In this document: positions 47,695-55,629 of the stretch, piece by piece
How the letters are laid out: the number at the start of each line of letters is the position of its first letter
Numbering within the stretch: position 1 is the first letter of the stretch
From: Aliiruegeria sabulilitoris
GTDB taxonomy: Bacteria; Pseudomonadota; Alphaproteobacteria; Rhodobacterales; Rhodobacteraceae
DNA: 64,000 bases
Assembly (NCBI RefSeq): GCF_001558155.1
Contig: NZ_LOAS01000002.1
Location: forward strand, 186,001-250,000
Direction of reading: 5' to 3'
The notes under the pieces: generated by a model
Told to the model about the DNA's origin: nothing
What the model saw: only the letters and a program-made list of their open reading frames with translations
The model's database searches: none
Position numbers and translations under genes: made by a program

Positions 47695-47716
47695 AAAATA
47701 AACTTATGTTTATTTT
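47695..47716. promoter_or_regulatory. 22-bp AT-rich inverted repeat upstream of the lux genes
   Basis: AAAATAAAC, spacer TTAT, GTTTATTTT: a perfect 9-bp inverted repeat about 110 bases upstream of the small gene preceding luxR. Being nearly pure A/T in a GC-rich genome, it stands out as a likely operator or nucleoid-protein site. It does not resemble a typical lux box. Confidence 0.45.
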
Positions 47717-47946
47717 GGATTCGCCCTCCCAGTCCGGGGGAGATCCCACCGATTCTCAAGGCTAATGCCCAGGATGGAAAGCTGCCACCACATCCGGGCT
47801 ATTCACGTTAACCGGTCGAGTGGAAATTTGAATCTAATAACATTTGAGGATAATTCTTTCCCTGCAGCAGCTTGTTGCCTGGAGCGGGAATTATTGTCAC
47901 GCGAGGACAATACGGACTGGCAGGGAGCCGCAGAAAAGCGAACCAA

Positions 47947-47979
47947 AACGAAAATCGCCGCCTGAAGCCAGGCGGCGAT
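47947..47979 (-). terminator. Rho-independent terminator of ccrA
   Basis: On the minus strand a perfect 11-bp stem (ATCGCCGCCTG / CAGGCGGCGAT) with a 4-nt loop is followed by TTTCGTTTT, about 30 bases after the ccrA stop. Confidence 0.85.
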
Positions 47980-48008
47980 CTGTTTGCAGTTCAAGCCCCT
48001 GGCCGCGA

Positions 48009-49295
48009 TCAGGCGCCGCGCGCCTCCAGAGCATCTTCGAGCGTTCTCAGGCCGGTCGTCGGAGCCTGAACCAGCACTGACATGTTGCCCGGCTTATGCT
48101 CATTGCGCAGCATCTTCATGTGCGCGGCCGGAATCTCGTCCCAGGAGAAGACCTCGGACATGCAGGGGTCGAGGCGCCGCTCCACCATCAGACGGTTCGC
48201 CGCGGCTGCCTGTTTCAGGTGGGCGAAGTGGGAACCCTGCAGACGTTTCTGGTGCATCCAGATGTAACGCACGTCGAAGGTGCAGTTGAAACCGGTGGTG
48301 CCGGCGCAGATCACGACCATGCCGCCCTTCTTGCAGACGAAGGAGGAGACCGGGAAGGTCGATTCGCCGGGGTGTTCGAACACCATGTCCACGTTGTTGC
48401 CCTTGCCGGTAATGTCCCAGATCGCCTTGCCGAACTTGCGGGCTTCCTTGAACCAGGTCGCGTATTCCGGCGTGTTGACCGTCGGCAACTGGCCCCAGCA
48501 ATTGAAATCCTTGCGGTTCAGCACGCCCTTTGCGCCAAGGTTCATCACGAAGTCGCGCTTGTCTTCGTCGGAGATGACGCCGATCGCGTTGCCGCCGGCC
48601 GCATTGATCAGCTGGATCGCATAGGAACCGAGCCCGCCCGAAGCGCCCCAAACCAGCACGTTCTGGCCGGGCTTCAACTCATGCGGATGGTGACCAAAAA
48701 GCATCCGGTAGGCCGTGGCCAGCGTCAGCGTATAGCAGGCGCTCTCTTCCCAGGTCAGATGCTGCGGGCGCGGCAGAAGCTGCTGCGCCTGCACATTGGT
48801 AAACTGTGCAAAGGAACCATCCGGCGTCTCGTAGCCCCAGATCCGCTGGCTGGGCGAATACATCGGGTCGCCGCCGTTGCACTCTTCGTCGTCGCCATCA
48901 TCCTGGTTACAGTGGATCACGACCTCGTCGCCGACCTTCCAGTTGCGCACCTTGTCGCCAACAGCCCAGATGATGCCCGAGGCATCGGAGCCTGCGATGT
49001 GATAGTCGGCTCCATGCCCATCGAAGGGAGAAATCGGAACACCGAGGCCAGCCCAGACGCCGTTATAGTTGACGCCCGCGGCCATAACGAGAACCAGCAC
49101 TTCGTGGCTGTCGAGCTTCGGCGTGTCGACCACTTCCACCTGGAACGACTTGTCCGGCTCGCCGTGGCGCTCGCGGCGGATCGCCCAAGCGTACATCTTG
49201 GGCGGTACAAAGCCCATCGGGGGGATTTCGCCGATCTCGTAGAGGTCCTTTTCCGGAGCCTCGTAACTTGCGTGGTTCATGTCATCCAGAGCCAT
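48009..49295 (-). CDS. ccrA: Crotonyl-CoA carboxylase/reductase
   Basis: A 428-residue medium-chain dehydrogenase of the CCR type. It catalyses NADPH-dependent reductive carboxylation of crotonyl-CoA to (2S)-ethylmalonyl-CoA, the defining step of the EMC pathway. Diagnostic parts are GEIPPMGFVPPKMYAWAIRRERHGEP, VNYNGVWAGLGVP, the HCNQDDGDDEECNGGDPM insertion, the NADPH-binding VLVWGASGGLGSYAIQL, and FEHPGESTFPVS. The length matches characterised CCRs. It diverges from ecm, which uses its product after epimerisation. Confidence 0.97.
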   Translation of the reverse strand: MALDDMNHASYEAPEKDLYEIGEIPPMGFVPPKMYAWAIRRERHGEPDKSFQVEVVDTPKLDSHEVLVLVMAAGVNYNGVWAGLGVPISPFDGHGADYHIAGSDASGIIWAVGDKVRNWKVGDEVVIHCNQDDGDDEECNGGDPMYSPSQRIWGYETPDGSFAQFTNVQAQQLLPRPQHLTWEESACYTLTLATAYRMLFGHHPHELKPGQNVLVWGASGGLGSYAIQLINAAGGNAIGVISDEDKRDFVMNLGAKGVLNRKDFNCWGQLPTVNTPEYATWFKEARKFGKAIWDITGKGNNVDMVFEHPGESTFPVSSFVCKKGGMVVICAGTTGFNCTFDVRYIWMHQKRLQGSHFAHLKQAAAANRLMVERRLDPCMSEVFSWDEIPAAHMKMLRNEHKPGNMSVLVQAPTTGLRTLEDALEARGA

Positions 49296-49590
49296 GTAAG
49301 CCTCCCTGTCATCACTTGCCGCATTGCAGAATCAACGCGGATTTCGAGATGTGATACGGTGGGCTACGCAACATTGCAATGATGCTTTGCGTATTTTTGA
49401 AACTTTATGTCTCTCTGAAACGTAGCGTTCCACTGAAACCTGCGAAAACCCGCAGTTTCCTTGCACGCTGCATCCGCAAAACACCTGATCGGTATCCCGC
49501 CGCAACGCAGCGAATTGACAGAGGCATAATATTTCGCATAACTCACCCAGAACGAAATCATATTGCCCATCCTGACTCGGGAGGACTCCG
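49296..49590. promoter_or_regulatory. Divergent ccrA-ecm control region with an 18-bp iteron
   Basis: A 295-base region between two EMC-pathway genes. TGAAAC occurs at 49398, 49416 and 49434, exactly 18 bp apart, in a shared (T/C)TGAAAC context. The next turn holds the inverted form GTTTC at 49455. Overlapping the last repeats, CTGCG and CGCAG (49440-49455) form an inverted repeat with a 6-nt spacer. These are candidate binding sites for a regulator of both genes; RamB/PccR-type regulators control EMC or propionate genes in relatives, but the motif was not matched to them. Confidence 0.6.
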
Positions 49591-51558
49591 ATGAGCGACG
49601 CGAAGAAAGACCGCCCCTGGCTGTTCCGCACCTATGCCGGCCACTCGACCGCGAAAAAGTCGAACGAGCTCTACCGGAACAACCTCGCCAAGGGACAGAC
49701 CGGCCTCTCGGTCGCTTTCGATCTGCCAACCCAAACCGGCTATGACAGCGACCATCAACTGGCGCGCGGCGAGGTTGGCAAGGTGGGTGTGCCGGTGGCG
49801 CATCTGGGCGACATGCGCGCGCTCTTCGACCAGATCCCGCTGGAACAGATGAATACCTCGATGACGATCAACGCCACGGCGCCGTGGTTGCTGTCGCTCT
49901 ATATAGCGGTGGCCGAGGAGCAGGGCGCCGATATTTCCCGGCTTCAAGGCACGGTACAGAACGACATCATCAAGGAATACCTGTCGCGTGGCACTTATAT
50001 CTGCCCGCCGAAGCCGTCGTTGAAACTCATCACCGACGTGGCCGAGTATTGCTATTCGGCGGTTCCGAAGTGGAACCCGATGAATGTCTGCTCCTACCAC
50101 CTGCAGGAGGCGGGCGCGACGCCCGAGCAGGAGCTTGCCTTTGCGCTGGCCACCGCGCAGGCGGTGCTGGACGGGCTGAAAGACAAGGTGCCGGCGGAGG
50201 ATTTCCCCAAGCTGGTCGGGCGCATCTCGTTTTTCGTGAACGCCGGCATCCGGTTTGTCACCGAGATGTGCAAGATGCGCGCCTTCGTGGACCTGTGGGA
50301 CGAGATCTGCCGCGAGCGTTACGGCGTCGAGGATCCGAAATATCGCCGCTTCCGTTACGGCGTGCAGGTCAATTCGCTCGGCCTGACCGAGCAGCAGCCG
50401 GAAAACAACGTCTACCGTATCCTGATCGAAATGCTCGCGGTCACGCTGTCGAAAAAGGCCCGTGCCCGCGCCGTGCAGCTTCCCGCCTGGAACGAGGCGC
50501 TCGGCCTGCCGCGCCCTTGGGATCAGCAATGGTCGCTGCGGATGCAGCAGATCATGGCCTATGAGACCGACCTTCTGGAATATGAGGATCTCTTCGACAA
50601 TAACCCGGCGGTCGATGCCAAGGTAGAGGCGCTCAAGTCTGGCGCCCGCCACGAATTGGCCAACCTGGAATCCATGGGCGGTGCCATCGAAGCCATCGAG
50701 TATATGAAATCGCAGCTGGTGAACTCCAATGCCGACCGGCTCAACGATATCGAGGCCGGCCAGACGACCGTTGTCGGCGTCAATCGCTGGACCGAGGGCG
50801 AGCCCTCACCACTGATGGATGAGGAAGGCGGCATCATGGTGGTCGATCCCGCCATGGAGCAGGATCAGATCGACCGGCTGAACGCCTGGCGTTCCGAGCG
50901 CGACTCGGCGGCAGTCTCATCCGCGCTCGACGCGCTGCGCGATGCTGCCCGCAATGGCGACAATATCATGCCGCCCTCCGTTGCCGCCGCCAAGGCTGGC
51001 GCGACGACGGGCGAATGGGCCGGCGTGATGCGCGAAGTCTTCGGCCAGTTCCGCGGCCCGACCGGCGTCTCACGCGCCGTTTCCAACAAGACCGAAGGGC
51101 TGGACGAGATTCGCTCCGCCGTGGACGCCGTGTCCGACCGTCTCGGCCGGCGGCTGAAATTCCTGATGGGTAAACCGGGGCTGGACGGCCATTCCAATGG
51201 TGCCGAGCAAATTGCCTTCCGTGCCCGCGATTGCGGAATGGATATCGACTACGAAGGCATTCGCCTTACGCCGGATGAAATTGTCGAAGCCTCGCTCAAA
51301 GGGGCGCCGCATGTGGTCGGTCTTTCCATTCTCTCGGGCAGCCATATTCCCTTGGTGTCCGACCTGATGGAGAAAATGCGGGCGGCCGGCTTGGGAAATA
51401 TCCCTGTCGTGGTGGGCGGAATTATCCCCGATGACGATTCAGAAAGACTGCTCGCAATGGGCGTGCGCAAGGTCTACACGCCCAAGGATTTCGAACTCAA
51501 TCGGATCATGATGGATATCGTGACCTTGGCGGATCCAACGGAAATGGCGGCCGAGTAG
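49591..51558 (+). CDS. ecm: Ethylmalonyl-CoA mutase
   Basis: A 655-residue adenosylcobalamin-dependent mutase converting (2R)-ethylmalonyl-CoA to (2S)-methylsuccinyl-CoA. The N-terminal TIM-barrel domain begins RPWLFRTYAGHSTAKKSNELYRNNLAKGQTGLSVAFDLPTQTGYDSDH and is single-chain. The C-terminal B12-binding domain has the DxHxxG motif as DGHSNGAEQ, then LSGSHIPLV and VVVGGIIPDDD. The GHSTAKKSNELYRNNLAKGQTGLS sequence is characteristic of Ecm rather than methylmalonyl-CoA mutase. GGGAGGA precedes the ATG. Confidence 0.95.
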   Translation: MSDAKKDRPWLFRTYAGHSTAKKSNELYRNNLAKGQTGLSVAFDLPTQTGYDSDHQLARGEVGKVGVPVAHLGDMRALFDQIPLEQMNTSMTINATAPWLLSLYIAVAEEQGADISRLQGTVQNDIIKEYLSRGTYICPPKPSLKLITDVAEYCYSAVPKWNPMNVCSYHLQEAGATPEQELAFALATAQAVLDGLKDKVPAEDFPKLVGRISFFVNAGIRFVTEMCKMRAFVDLWDEICRERYGVEDPKYRRFRYGVQVNSLGLTEQQPENNVYRILIEMLAVTLSKKARARAVQLPAWNEALGLPRPWDQQWSLRMQQIMAYETDLLEYEDLFDNNPAVDAKVEALKSGARHELANLESMGGAIEAIEYMKSQLVNSNADRLNDIEAGQTTVVGVNRWTEGEPSPLMDEEGGIMVVDPAMEQDQIDRLNAWRSERDSAAVSSALDALRDAARNGDNIMPPSVAAAKAGATTGEWAGVMREVFGQFRGPTGVSRAVSNKTEGLDEIRSAVDAVSDRLGRRLKFLMGKPGLDGHSNGAEQIAFRARDCGMDIDYEGIRLTPDEIVEASLKGAPHVVGLSILSGSHIPLVSDLMEKMRAAGLGNIPVVVGGIIPDDDSERLLAMGVRKVYTPKDFELNRIMMDIVTLADPTEMAAE

Positions 51559-51598
51559 TACTTTTAGACAGGTCGTCGCGACCAATTCAAAAACAATT

Positions 51599-51613
51599 CG
51601 TGCATATTGCACG
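51599..51613. other. Small perfect hairpin between ecm and the H-NS gene
   Basis: CGTGCA-TAT-TGCACG forms a 6-bp stem; GGTCG-TCG-CGACC (51571-51583) precedes it. Neither has a clear T tract, so termination of ecm here is uncertain. Confidence 0.35.
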
Positions 51614-51627
51614 ATTCCATTTGATTT

Positions 51628-51675
51628 TCCCGATGGCTGTGCTCAAGAAACGAGTCCAACCATCGGGAGAAAAGA
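51628..51675 (+). promoter_or_regulatory. Leader hairpin covering the H-NS ribosome binding site
   Basis: TCCCGATGG (51628-51636) pairs perfectly with CCATCGGGA (51660-51668) across a 23-nt loop. The right arm contains most of the Shine-Dalgarno sequence GGGAG (51665-51669), six bases before the ATG at 51676. When formed, the 9-bp stem would hinder ribosome access. Confidence 0.5.
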
Positions 51676-51996
51676 ATGGAAATCGATCTCAACGCCCTGT
51701 CCCGTTCCGAATTGGAAACGTTGATCACGGGCGCCCAAAAGGCACTTTCCACCTTGGCCGAACGCGAAAGGCAGGCAGCGTTGGACGCGGTGGAACAGGC
51801 CGCGCGGGAGCACGGCTTCAGCCTCAAGGAATTGACCGGTCTTGCGCCGACAAAGGCAAAGTCACGTGGCAAGATCCCCCCGAAATACCGCAATCCCGAA
51901 GATCCCTCGGCAACATGGAGTGGCCGTGGCCGCAAGCCGCAATGGATCAAGGATGCTGAGGCAGCCGGCACCGACATAGCGGAATTCAAAATCTGA
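51676..51996 (+). CDS. H-NS family nucleoid protein (HvrA/Spb type)
   Basis: A 106-residue H-NS-like protein. The N-terminal half is a charged helical oligomerisation region ([36 protein letters not shown]). The C-terminal DNA-binding part contains [29 protein letters not shown], the (Y)RNPxxPxxTWSGRGRxPxW signature of HvrA, Spb and related alphaproteobacterial proteins. It would bind AT-rich DNA and silence or modulate genes. A hairpin may occlude its ribosome binding site and a terminator follows. Confidence 0.93.
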   Translation: MEIDLNALSRSELETLITGAQKALSTLAERERQAALDAVEQAAREHGFSLKELTGLAPTKAKSRGKIPPKYRNPEDPSATWSGRGRKPQWIKDAEAAGTDIAEFKI

Positions 51997-52030
51997 GGGG
52001 CGCGGACGCGCAGATCTCGGGCTATTGTGG

Positions 52031-52055
52031 ACGGACCGCGAGTGCGGTCCGTTTT
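52031..52055 (+). terminator. Rho-independent terminator of the H-NS gene
   Basis: A perfect 9-bp stem (ACGGACCGC / GCGGTCCGT) with a 4-nt loop is followed by TTTTC, 34 bases after the H-NS stop and just before the deoD ribosome binding site. Confidence 0.8.
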
Positions 52056-52069
52056 CATTGGAGGAACAC

Positions 52070-52774
52070 ATGACAGTTCATATCGGTGCCGAACCCGGCG
52101 ATATCGCCGAAACCGTCCTGATGCCCGGAGACCCGTATCGGGCGAAATGGGCTGCGGATACATTCCTGGAAAAGGCGGTCTGCGTTAACGAAGTTCGGGG
52201 CATGCTTGGCTTTACCGGCACCTGGAAGGGTAACCGCGTTACCATCCATGGCTCCGGAATGGGAATGCCGTCGCTTTCGATTTATGCCAACGAACTCATT
52301 CGCGATTACGGTGCACAAACGCTTATTCGCATCGGCTCTGCCGGCGGAATGCAGGACAACGTGAAGGTGCGCGATGTGGTCCTCGCCATGACCGCCTCGA
52401 CCGTTTCGACGCCCTCTCGCGGCATTTTTCGTGAAATGAACTATGCGCCCTGCGCGAATTACGAACTGCTTTCGGCGGCGGCGAAAGCGGCCGCAACGCG
52501 GGATGTCGATACCCATGTCGGCGGCATCTATTCGTCTGATGTCTTTTACGATGAACGGCCAGACCTGGTGGAACAATTGACCCGCCACGGCACGCTGGCC
52601 GTCGAAATGGAAGCCGCCGAGCTTTACACGGTCGCCGCCCGCTACGGCCGCCGGGCGCTGGCGATCCTGACCATTTCGGATCACCTGAAAACCGGCGAGG
52701 CGCTGCCGAGCGACCAGCGCGAAAAGAGCTTCGGCGACATGGTCGAGATCGCTCTCGAAGCCGCCTTCGCCTGA
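52070..52774 (+). CDS. deoD: Purine-nucleoside phosphorylase, DeoD type
   Basis: A 234-residue DeoD-type phosphorylase that splits purine (deoxy)nucleosides with phosphate. It starts [28 protein letters not shown], has the phosphate-site [25 protein letters not shown], the base/ribose-site [13 protein letters not shown] and the catalytic Asp in [15 protein letters not shown] precedes the ATG. It lies 84 bases before tdk, so the two form a nucleoside-salvage pair. Confidence 0.95.
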   Translation: MTVHIGAEPGDIAETVLMPGDPYRAKWAADTFLEKAVCVNEVRGMLGFTGTWKGNRVTIHGSGMGMPSLSIYANELIRDYGAQTLIRIGSAGGMQDNVKVRDVVLAMTASTVSTPSRGIFREMNYAPCANYELLSAAAKAAATRDVDTHVGGIYSSDVFYDERPDLVEQLTRHGTLAVEMEAAELYTVAARYGRRALAILTISDHLKTGEALPSDQREKSFGDMVEIALEAAFA

Positions 52775-52789
52775 GTGCAACCCCGGGCA

Positions 52790-52807
52790 GGGGCGGATCG
52801 CCGCCCC
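52790..52807. other. GC hairpin between deoD and tdk
   Basis: GGGGCGG-ATCG-CCGCCCC, a 7-bp stem with a 4-nt loop and no T tract, lies in the 84-base deoD-tdk gap. It may be a processing or pausing site. Confidence 0.35.
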
Positions 52808-52858
52808 GCCCGCCTCTCCACTTGCCCTGCCCTGCCCGCTCACGCTAATCGCGGGGAC

Positions 52859-53473
52859 ATGGCCAAGCTCTATTTCCACTACTCCACCATGAATGCCGGC
52901 AAGTCGACGATCCTGCTGCAGGCGTCGCATAACTACCGTGAACGCGGCATGCAGACCTATCTGCTGACGGCCGGCGTCGATACCCGCGCAGGCATCGGCA
53001 AGATCGGGTCCCGAATCGGCATTTCCGCGGAAGCGGACGTGTTTTCCGAACAGGACGACCTCTATGAGAAAATCCGCCAGCGCCGACAGGCAGGCCCCTG
53101 TGCCTGTGTCTTTGTCGACGAGGCACAGTTCCTGAGCGAGGCGCAGGTCTGGCAATTGGCGCGCGCCGTGGACGACATCAAGATACCGGTCATGTGCTAC
53201 GGCCTGCGGGTGGATTTCATGGGCCAACTGTTCCCCGGATCGGCTACCTTGCTCGCCCTCGCCGACGAGATGCGCGAAATCCGAACGATCTGCCATTGCG
53301 GACGCAAAGCGACGATGGTCGCGCGCATGGGGCCGGACGGGCGTGCGCTGGTCGAAGGTGAACAGGTGCAAATTGGCGGCAACGAGACTTATGTCTCCCT
53401 ATGCCGCAGGCATTGGCGCGAAGCGGTGGGAGACGTGGGGCCTATTGCGCCAGAAGCCGAAGCCCCTGCGTGA
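52859..53473 (+). CDS. tdk: Thymidine kinase
   Basis: A 204-residue type II thymidine kinase. The P-loop is STMNAGKSTILLQ, Walker B is VFVDEAQFL, and the GLRVDFMGQLFPGS lasso region and the zinc-finger cysteines (ICHCGRKA ... CRRH) are present. It phosphorylates thymidine in salvage. Its 3' end overlaps the convergent GntR gene by 32 bases. Confidence 0.96.
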   Translation: MAKLYFHYSTMNAGKSTILLQASHNYRERGMQTYLLTAGVDTRAGIGKIGSRIGISAEADVFSEQDDLYEKIRQRRQAGPCACVFVDEAQFLSEAQVWQLARAVDDIKIPVMCYGLRVDFMGQLFPGSATLLALADEMREIRTICHCGRKATMVARMGPDGRALVEGEQVQIGGNETYVSLCRRHWREAVGDVGPIAPEAEAPA

Positions 53474-54110
53474 CATCGCTGCGCACGGCGAGCCGCAGCG
53501 ATGGTTCATCCCCGGCCTTTAGCGCGGCGATGATCAGCTTGTGGTGATAAGGCGCGTCCTGCCGCTGTAACCGGTCATAGAGCAACCCCATTGTCGGCCC
53601 GAGCTGCAACCAGACCGTCTCGGCCATGGCCAGCATCGCCGGAGCCTGCGCGCGCAGGTAGAGGGTGCGATGAAACTCCAGGTTTGTCTTGATATAGACC
53701 GATGCGTCGGGCCGGGCGTTTACCGTAGCGATATTGGCGTTGATGCTTTGCAGTCGTTCGATCAGCGCCATGTGCGCCCTTGGGAGCGCGCGTGAGGCCA
53801 ACTCGGGCTCCAGCAACGCCCGCAATGCCGCCAACTCCTCGATGCGCTCACCGGTCAGCTCCGGCGTCGAGACACGCCCGGACGCAGAGAGCATCAACGC
53901 CCCCTCCGCCACCAGCCGCCGCAGTGCTTCACGCACCGGGGTCATCGAAACGCCGAATTCCTTGGCGATACCGCGTAGCGTCAGCGCCTGCCCGGGCAGC
54001 AGATCGCCATGCATGATCCGTGTCCGCATCGTGCGATAGATCCGGTCATGCGCGGCCGCTGTCGGTCCGCCATGCGCTGAACTCTCGGATGGGCGCGAAT
54101 TGAGAAACAT
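53442..54110 (-). CDS. GntR family transcriptional regulator (FCD type)
   Basis: A 222-residue regulator. The winged helix is HDRIYRTMRTRIMHGDLLPGQALTLRGIAKEFGVSMTPVREALRRLVAEGAL, and the FCD domain contains ALRALLEPELASRAL, LEFHRTLYLRAQAP and YHHKLIIAALKAGD with ligand-binding histidines. The effector is probably a carboxylate; targets are unknown. The start at 54110 is preferred for family length, although its ribosome binding site is weak. It lies 31 bases after the metallopeptidase gene on the same strand. Confidence 0.85.
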   Translation of the reverse strand: MFLNSRPSESSAHGGPTAAAHDRIYRTMRTRIMHGDLLPGQALTLRGIAKEFGVSMTPVREALRRLVAEGALMLSASGRVSTPELTGERIEELAALRALLEPELASRALPRAHMALIERLQSINANIATVNARPDASVYIKTNLEFHRTLYLRAQAPAMLAMAETVWLQLGPTMGLLYDRLQRQDAPYHHKLIIAALKAGDEPSLRLAVRSDVTQGLRLLAQ

Positions 54111-54141
54111 ACCGGATACTGCCCACGCATCCCGGGCCGGG

Positions 54142-54843
54142 TCAATCCGCCTGCTCGGTGAAACGATAGCGATGCAACGTCTCGCCATGCCTGCGCAGCC
54201 ATTGGCGTTGCGCCTCATAACCCGGATAGAGCCGCCCAACCTTCGCCCAGAAGCGCGGTCCGTGGTTCATCTCGACCAGGTGCGCGACCTCATGCGCGGC
54301 CACATAGCGCAGCACCTCGGGCGGCGCCAGGATCAGACGCCAGGAATACATCAGCGCGCCAGCCGACGAGCACGACCCCCAACGCGAACGCGTGTCCCGC
54401 AGGGTAATCCGGCTGTAGTCGCGCCCCACCCCTTCGGCAAAGTGATCAGAGGCCGCGGCCAACCGCTCCCGTGCAAGCGCTCGCAGCAGGCCCGACACGG
54501 CCGCGGGTGCGAACTTACTCCGCTGCGAGACCACGATTCGCGCGCCCTCCATGTCGAGATGGTTTCGAAGCCCGGCCTCGATCCGCATCTGCCGGCCATC
54601 GACGGGAAGAGACGCGCCGACATCCGCCAGAACCTCGGAAGGTCGATCCGCCAACCGTGTCTGGATCCATGCGGCCTTTTCCTGCGCGAATTCCAGCGCC
54701 CGGGCCTGGGAGGCGTTTTTCGGCATCGTGAGGGTCACCCGCCCGTCGAGCCGCGACACCCGCAGCGAGTAGCGCCGCGCCCGTGTGGAGCGTCGCAGGA
54801 CAAGTCGGACAGGCGGGTCGCCCTCCAGCACATGTTCACTCAT
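54142..54843 (-). CDS. YgjP-like M48-family metallopeptidase
   Basis: A 233-residue protein of the YgjP (DUF45) family. RRSTRARRYSLRVSRLDGRVTLTMPKNAS opens it. ITLRDTRSRWGSCSSAGALMYSWRLILAPPEVLRYVAAHEVAHLVEMNHGPRFW contains the HEVAH zinc motif and the downstream His. It is a soluble gluzincin-like metalloprotease whose substrate is unknown. The ATG at 54843 gives MSEHVLEGDPPVRLVLRR. It diverges from the TIGR02300 gene across 100 bases. Confidence 0.88.
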   Translation of the reverse strand: MSEHVLEGDPPVRLVLRRSTRARRYSLRVSRLDGRVTLTMPKNASQARALEFAQEKAAWIQTRLADRPSEVLADVGASLPVDGRQMRIEAGLRNHLDMEGARIVVSQRSKFAPAAVSGLLRALARERLAAASDHFAEGVGRDYSRITLRDTRSRWGSCSSAGALMYSWRLILAPPEVLRYVAAHEVAHLVEMNHGPRFWAKVGRLYPGYEAQRQWLRRHGETLHRYRFTEQAD

Positions 54844-54943
54844 CGCGTCCCTTTCCCGGCCGAGTCGCTTTAGGTTTGACAGGCTCGCATTCCTGTGGCA
54901 TCGGGCAGCGTTCATAATCCGCCCTCAGTTGAAGGACCATCCG

Positions 54944-55267
54944 ATGCCCAAGGAAGAATGGGGAGTCAAGCGAGTCTGCCCGACCACCGGAAAACGGTTC
55001 TACGATCTCGGTCGGGATCCGATCGTGAGCCCGTATACCGGCGAGATCGTGCAGCTCGAAACCGGTAACAAGTCCCGCGTCCTGATCAAGGACGAGAAGG
55101 ACAAGCAATCCGCACCCGAAGAAGAAGCTCTGATCGATGATGATGACGATCTGGAAACAGATGCCGATGTCGATCTCGGTGACGACGTCCTCGACGACGA
55201 TGCGGACGATGACAACGTCTCGCTCGACGAAATTGCCGATGTCGGCTCGGACGAAGACGACTCGTAA
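54944..55267 (+). CDS. TIGR02300 family protein
   Basis: A 107-residue protein. The N-terminal EWGVKRVCPTTGKRFYDLGRDPIVSPYTGE is the TIGR02300 signature; the two Cys/Thr-Gly elements resemble a degenerate zinc knuckle. The last 50 residues are almost entirely Asp and Glu with hydrophobic spacing. Function is unknown; it is nearly universal in alphaproteobacteria. AAGGA is seven bases before the ATG. A tRNA gene follows. Confidence 0.92.
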   Translation: MPKEEWGVKRVCPTTGKRFYDLGRDPIVSPYTGEIVQLETGNKSRVLIKDEKDKQSAPEEEALIDDDDDLETDADVDLGDDVLDDDADDDNVSLDEIADVGSDEDDS

Positions 55268-55336
55268 ATTTCTTTTTCCCGGGAGTTCATTTTCTGCTTG
55301 AACTCCCCACAGCCGGTGAATAGACACCGCGCTACC

Positions 55337-55412
<76 letters not shown>

Positions 55413-55629
55413 TTCCTCAAATAAAACGCATGATGCAGCTTTTGCGGCTGTGTTGCACGGCCGTTTTCGGTGCGCGAATGACGCCTGTCGAACAGCACCG
55501 AAATCGCTCGCAGACGGCCGTCTGAGATCGCGCCCAAGCCATCTCTGAACGTGCAAGGCGGCGGCCACTGCCACGCACCGATCCGGTGGTCGGCCGGCCC
55601 GAAAGCTGGCCGTCAAGTGGCATCCTCGA
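55413..55629. other. Intergenic region after tRNA-Ala
   Basis: About 217 bases between the tRNA and the convergent hydroxylase gene. No gene, clear terminator or repeated tRNA 3' end was seen. Confidence 0.4.

Larger units (their letters stand above)
47586..48008. promoter_or_regulatory. Promoter region of the lux operon and ccrA 3' region
   Basis: About 420 bases without a credible gene. They hold the promoter side of the small gene-luxR-luxI unit, a 22-bp AT-rich inverted repeat (47695-47716) and the ccrA terminator (47947-47979). Plus-strand frames here are short and have no ribosome binding sites. Confidence 0.5.

Noticed and set aside
47765-47965. A 66-codon plus-strand frame in the lux/ccrA intergenic region
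   Set aside because: It runs through the ccrA terminator stem, lacks a ribosome binding site and has no protein-like pattern.
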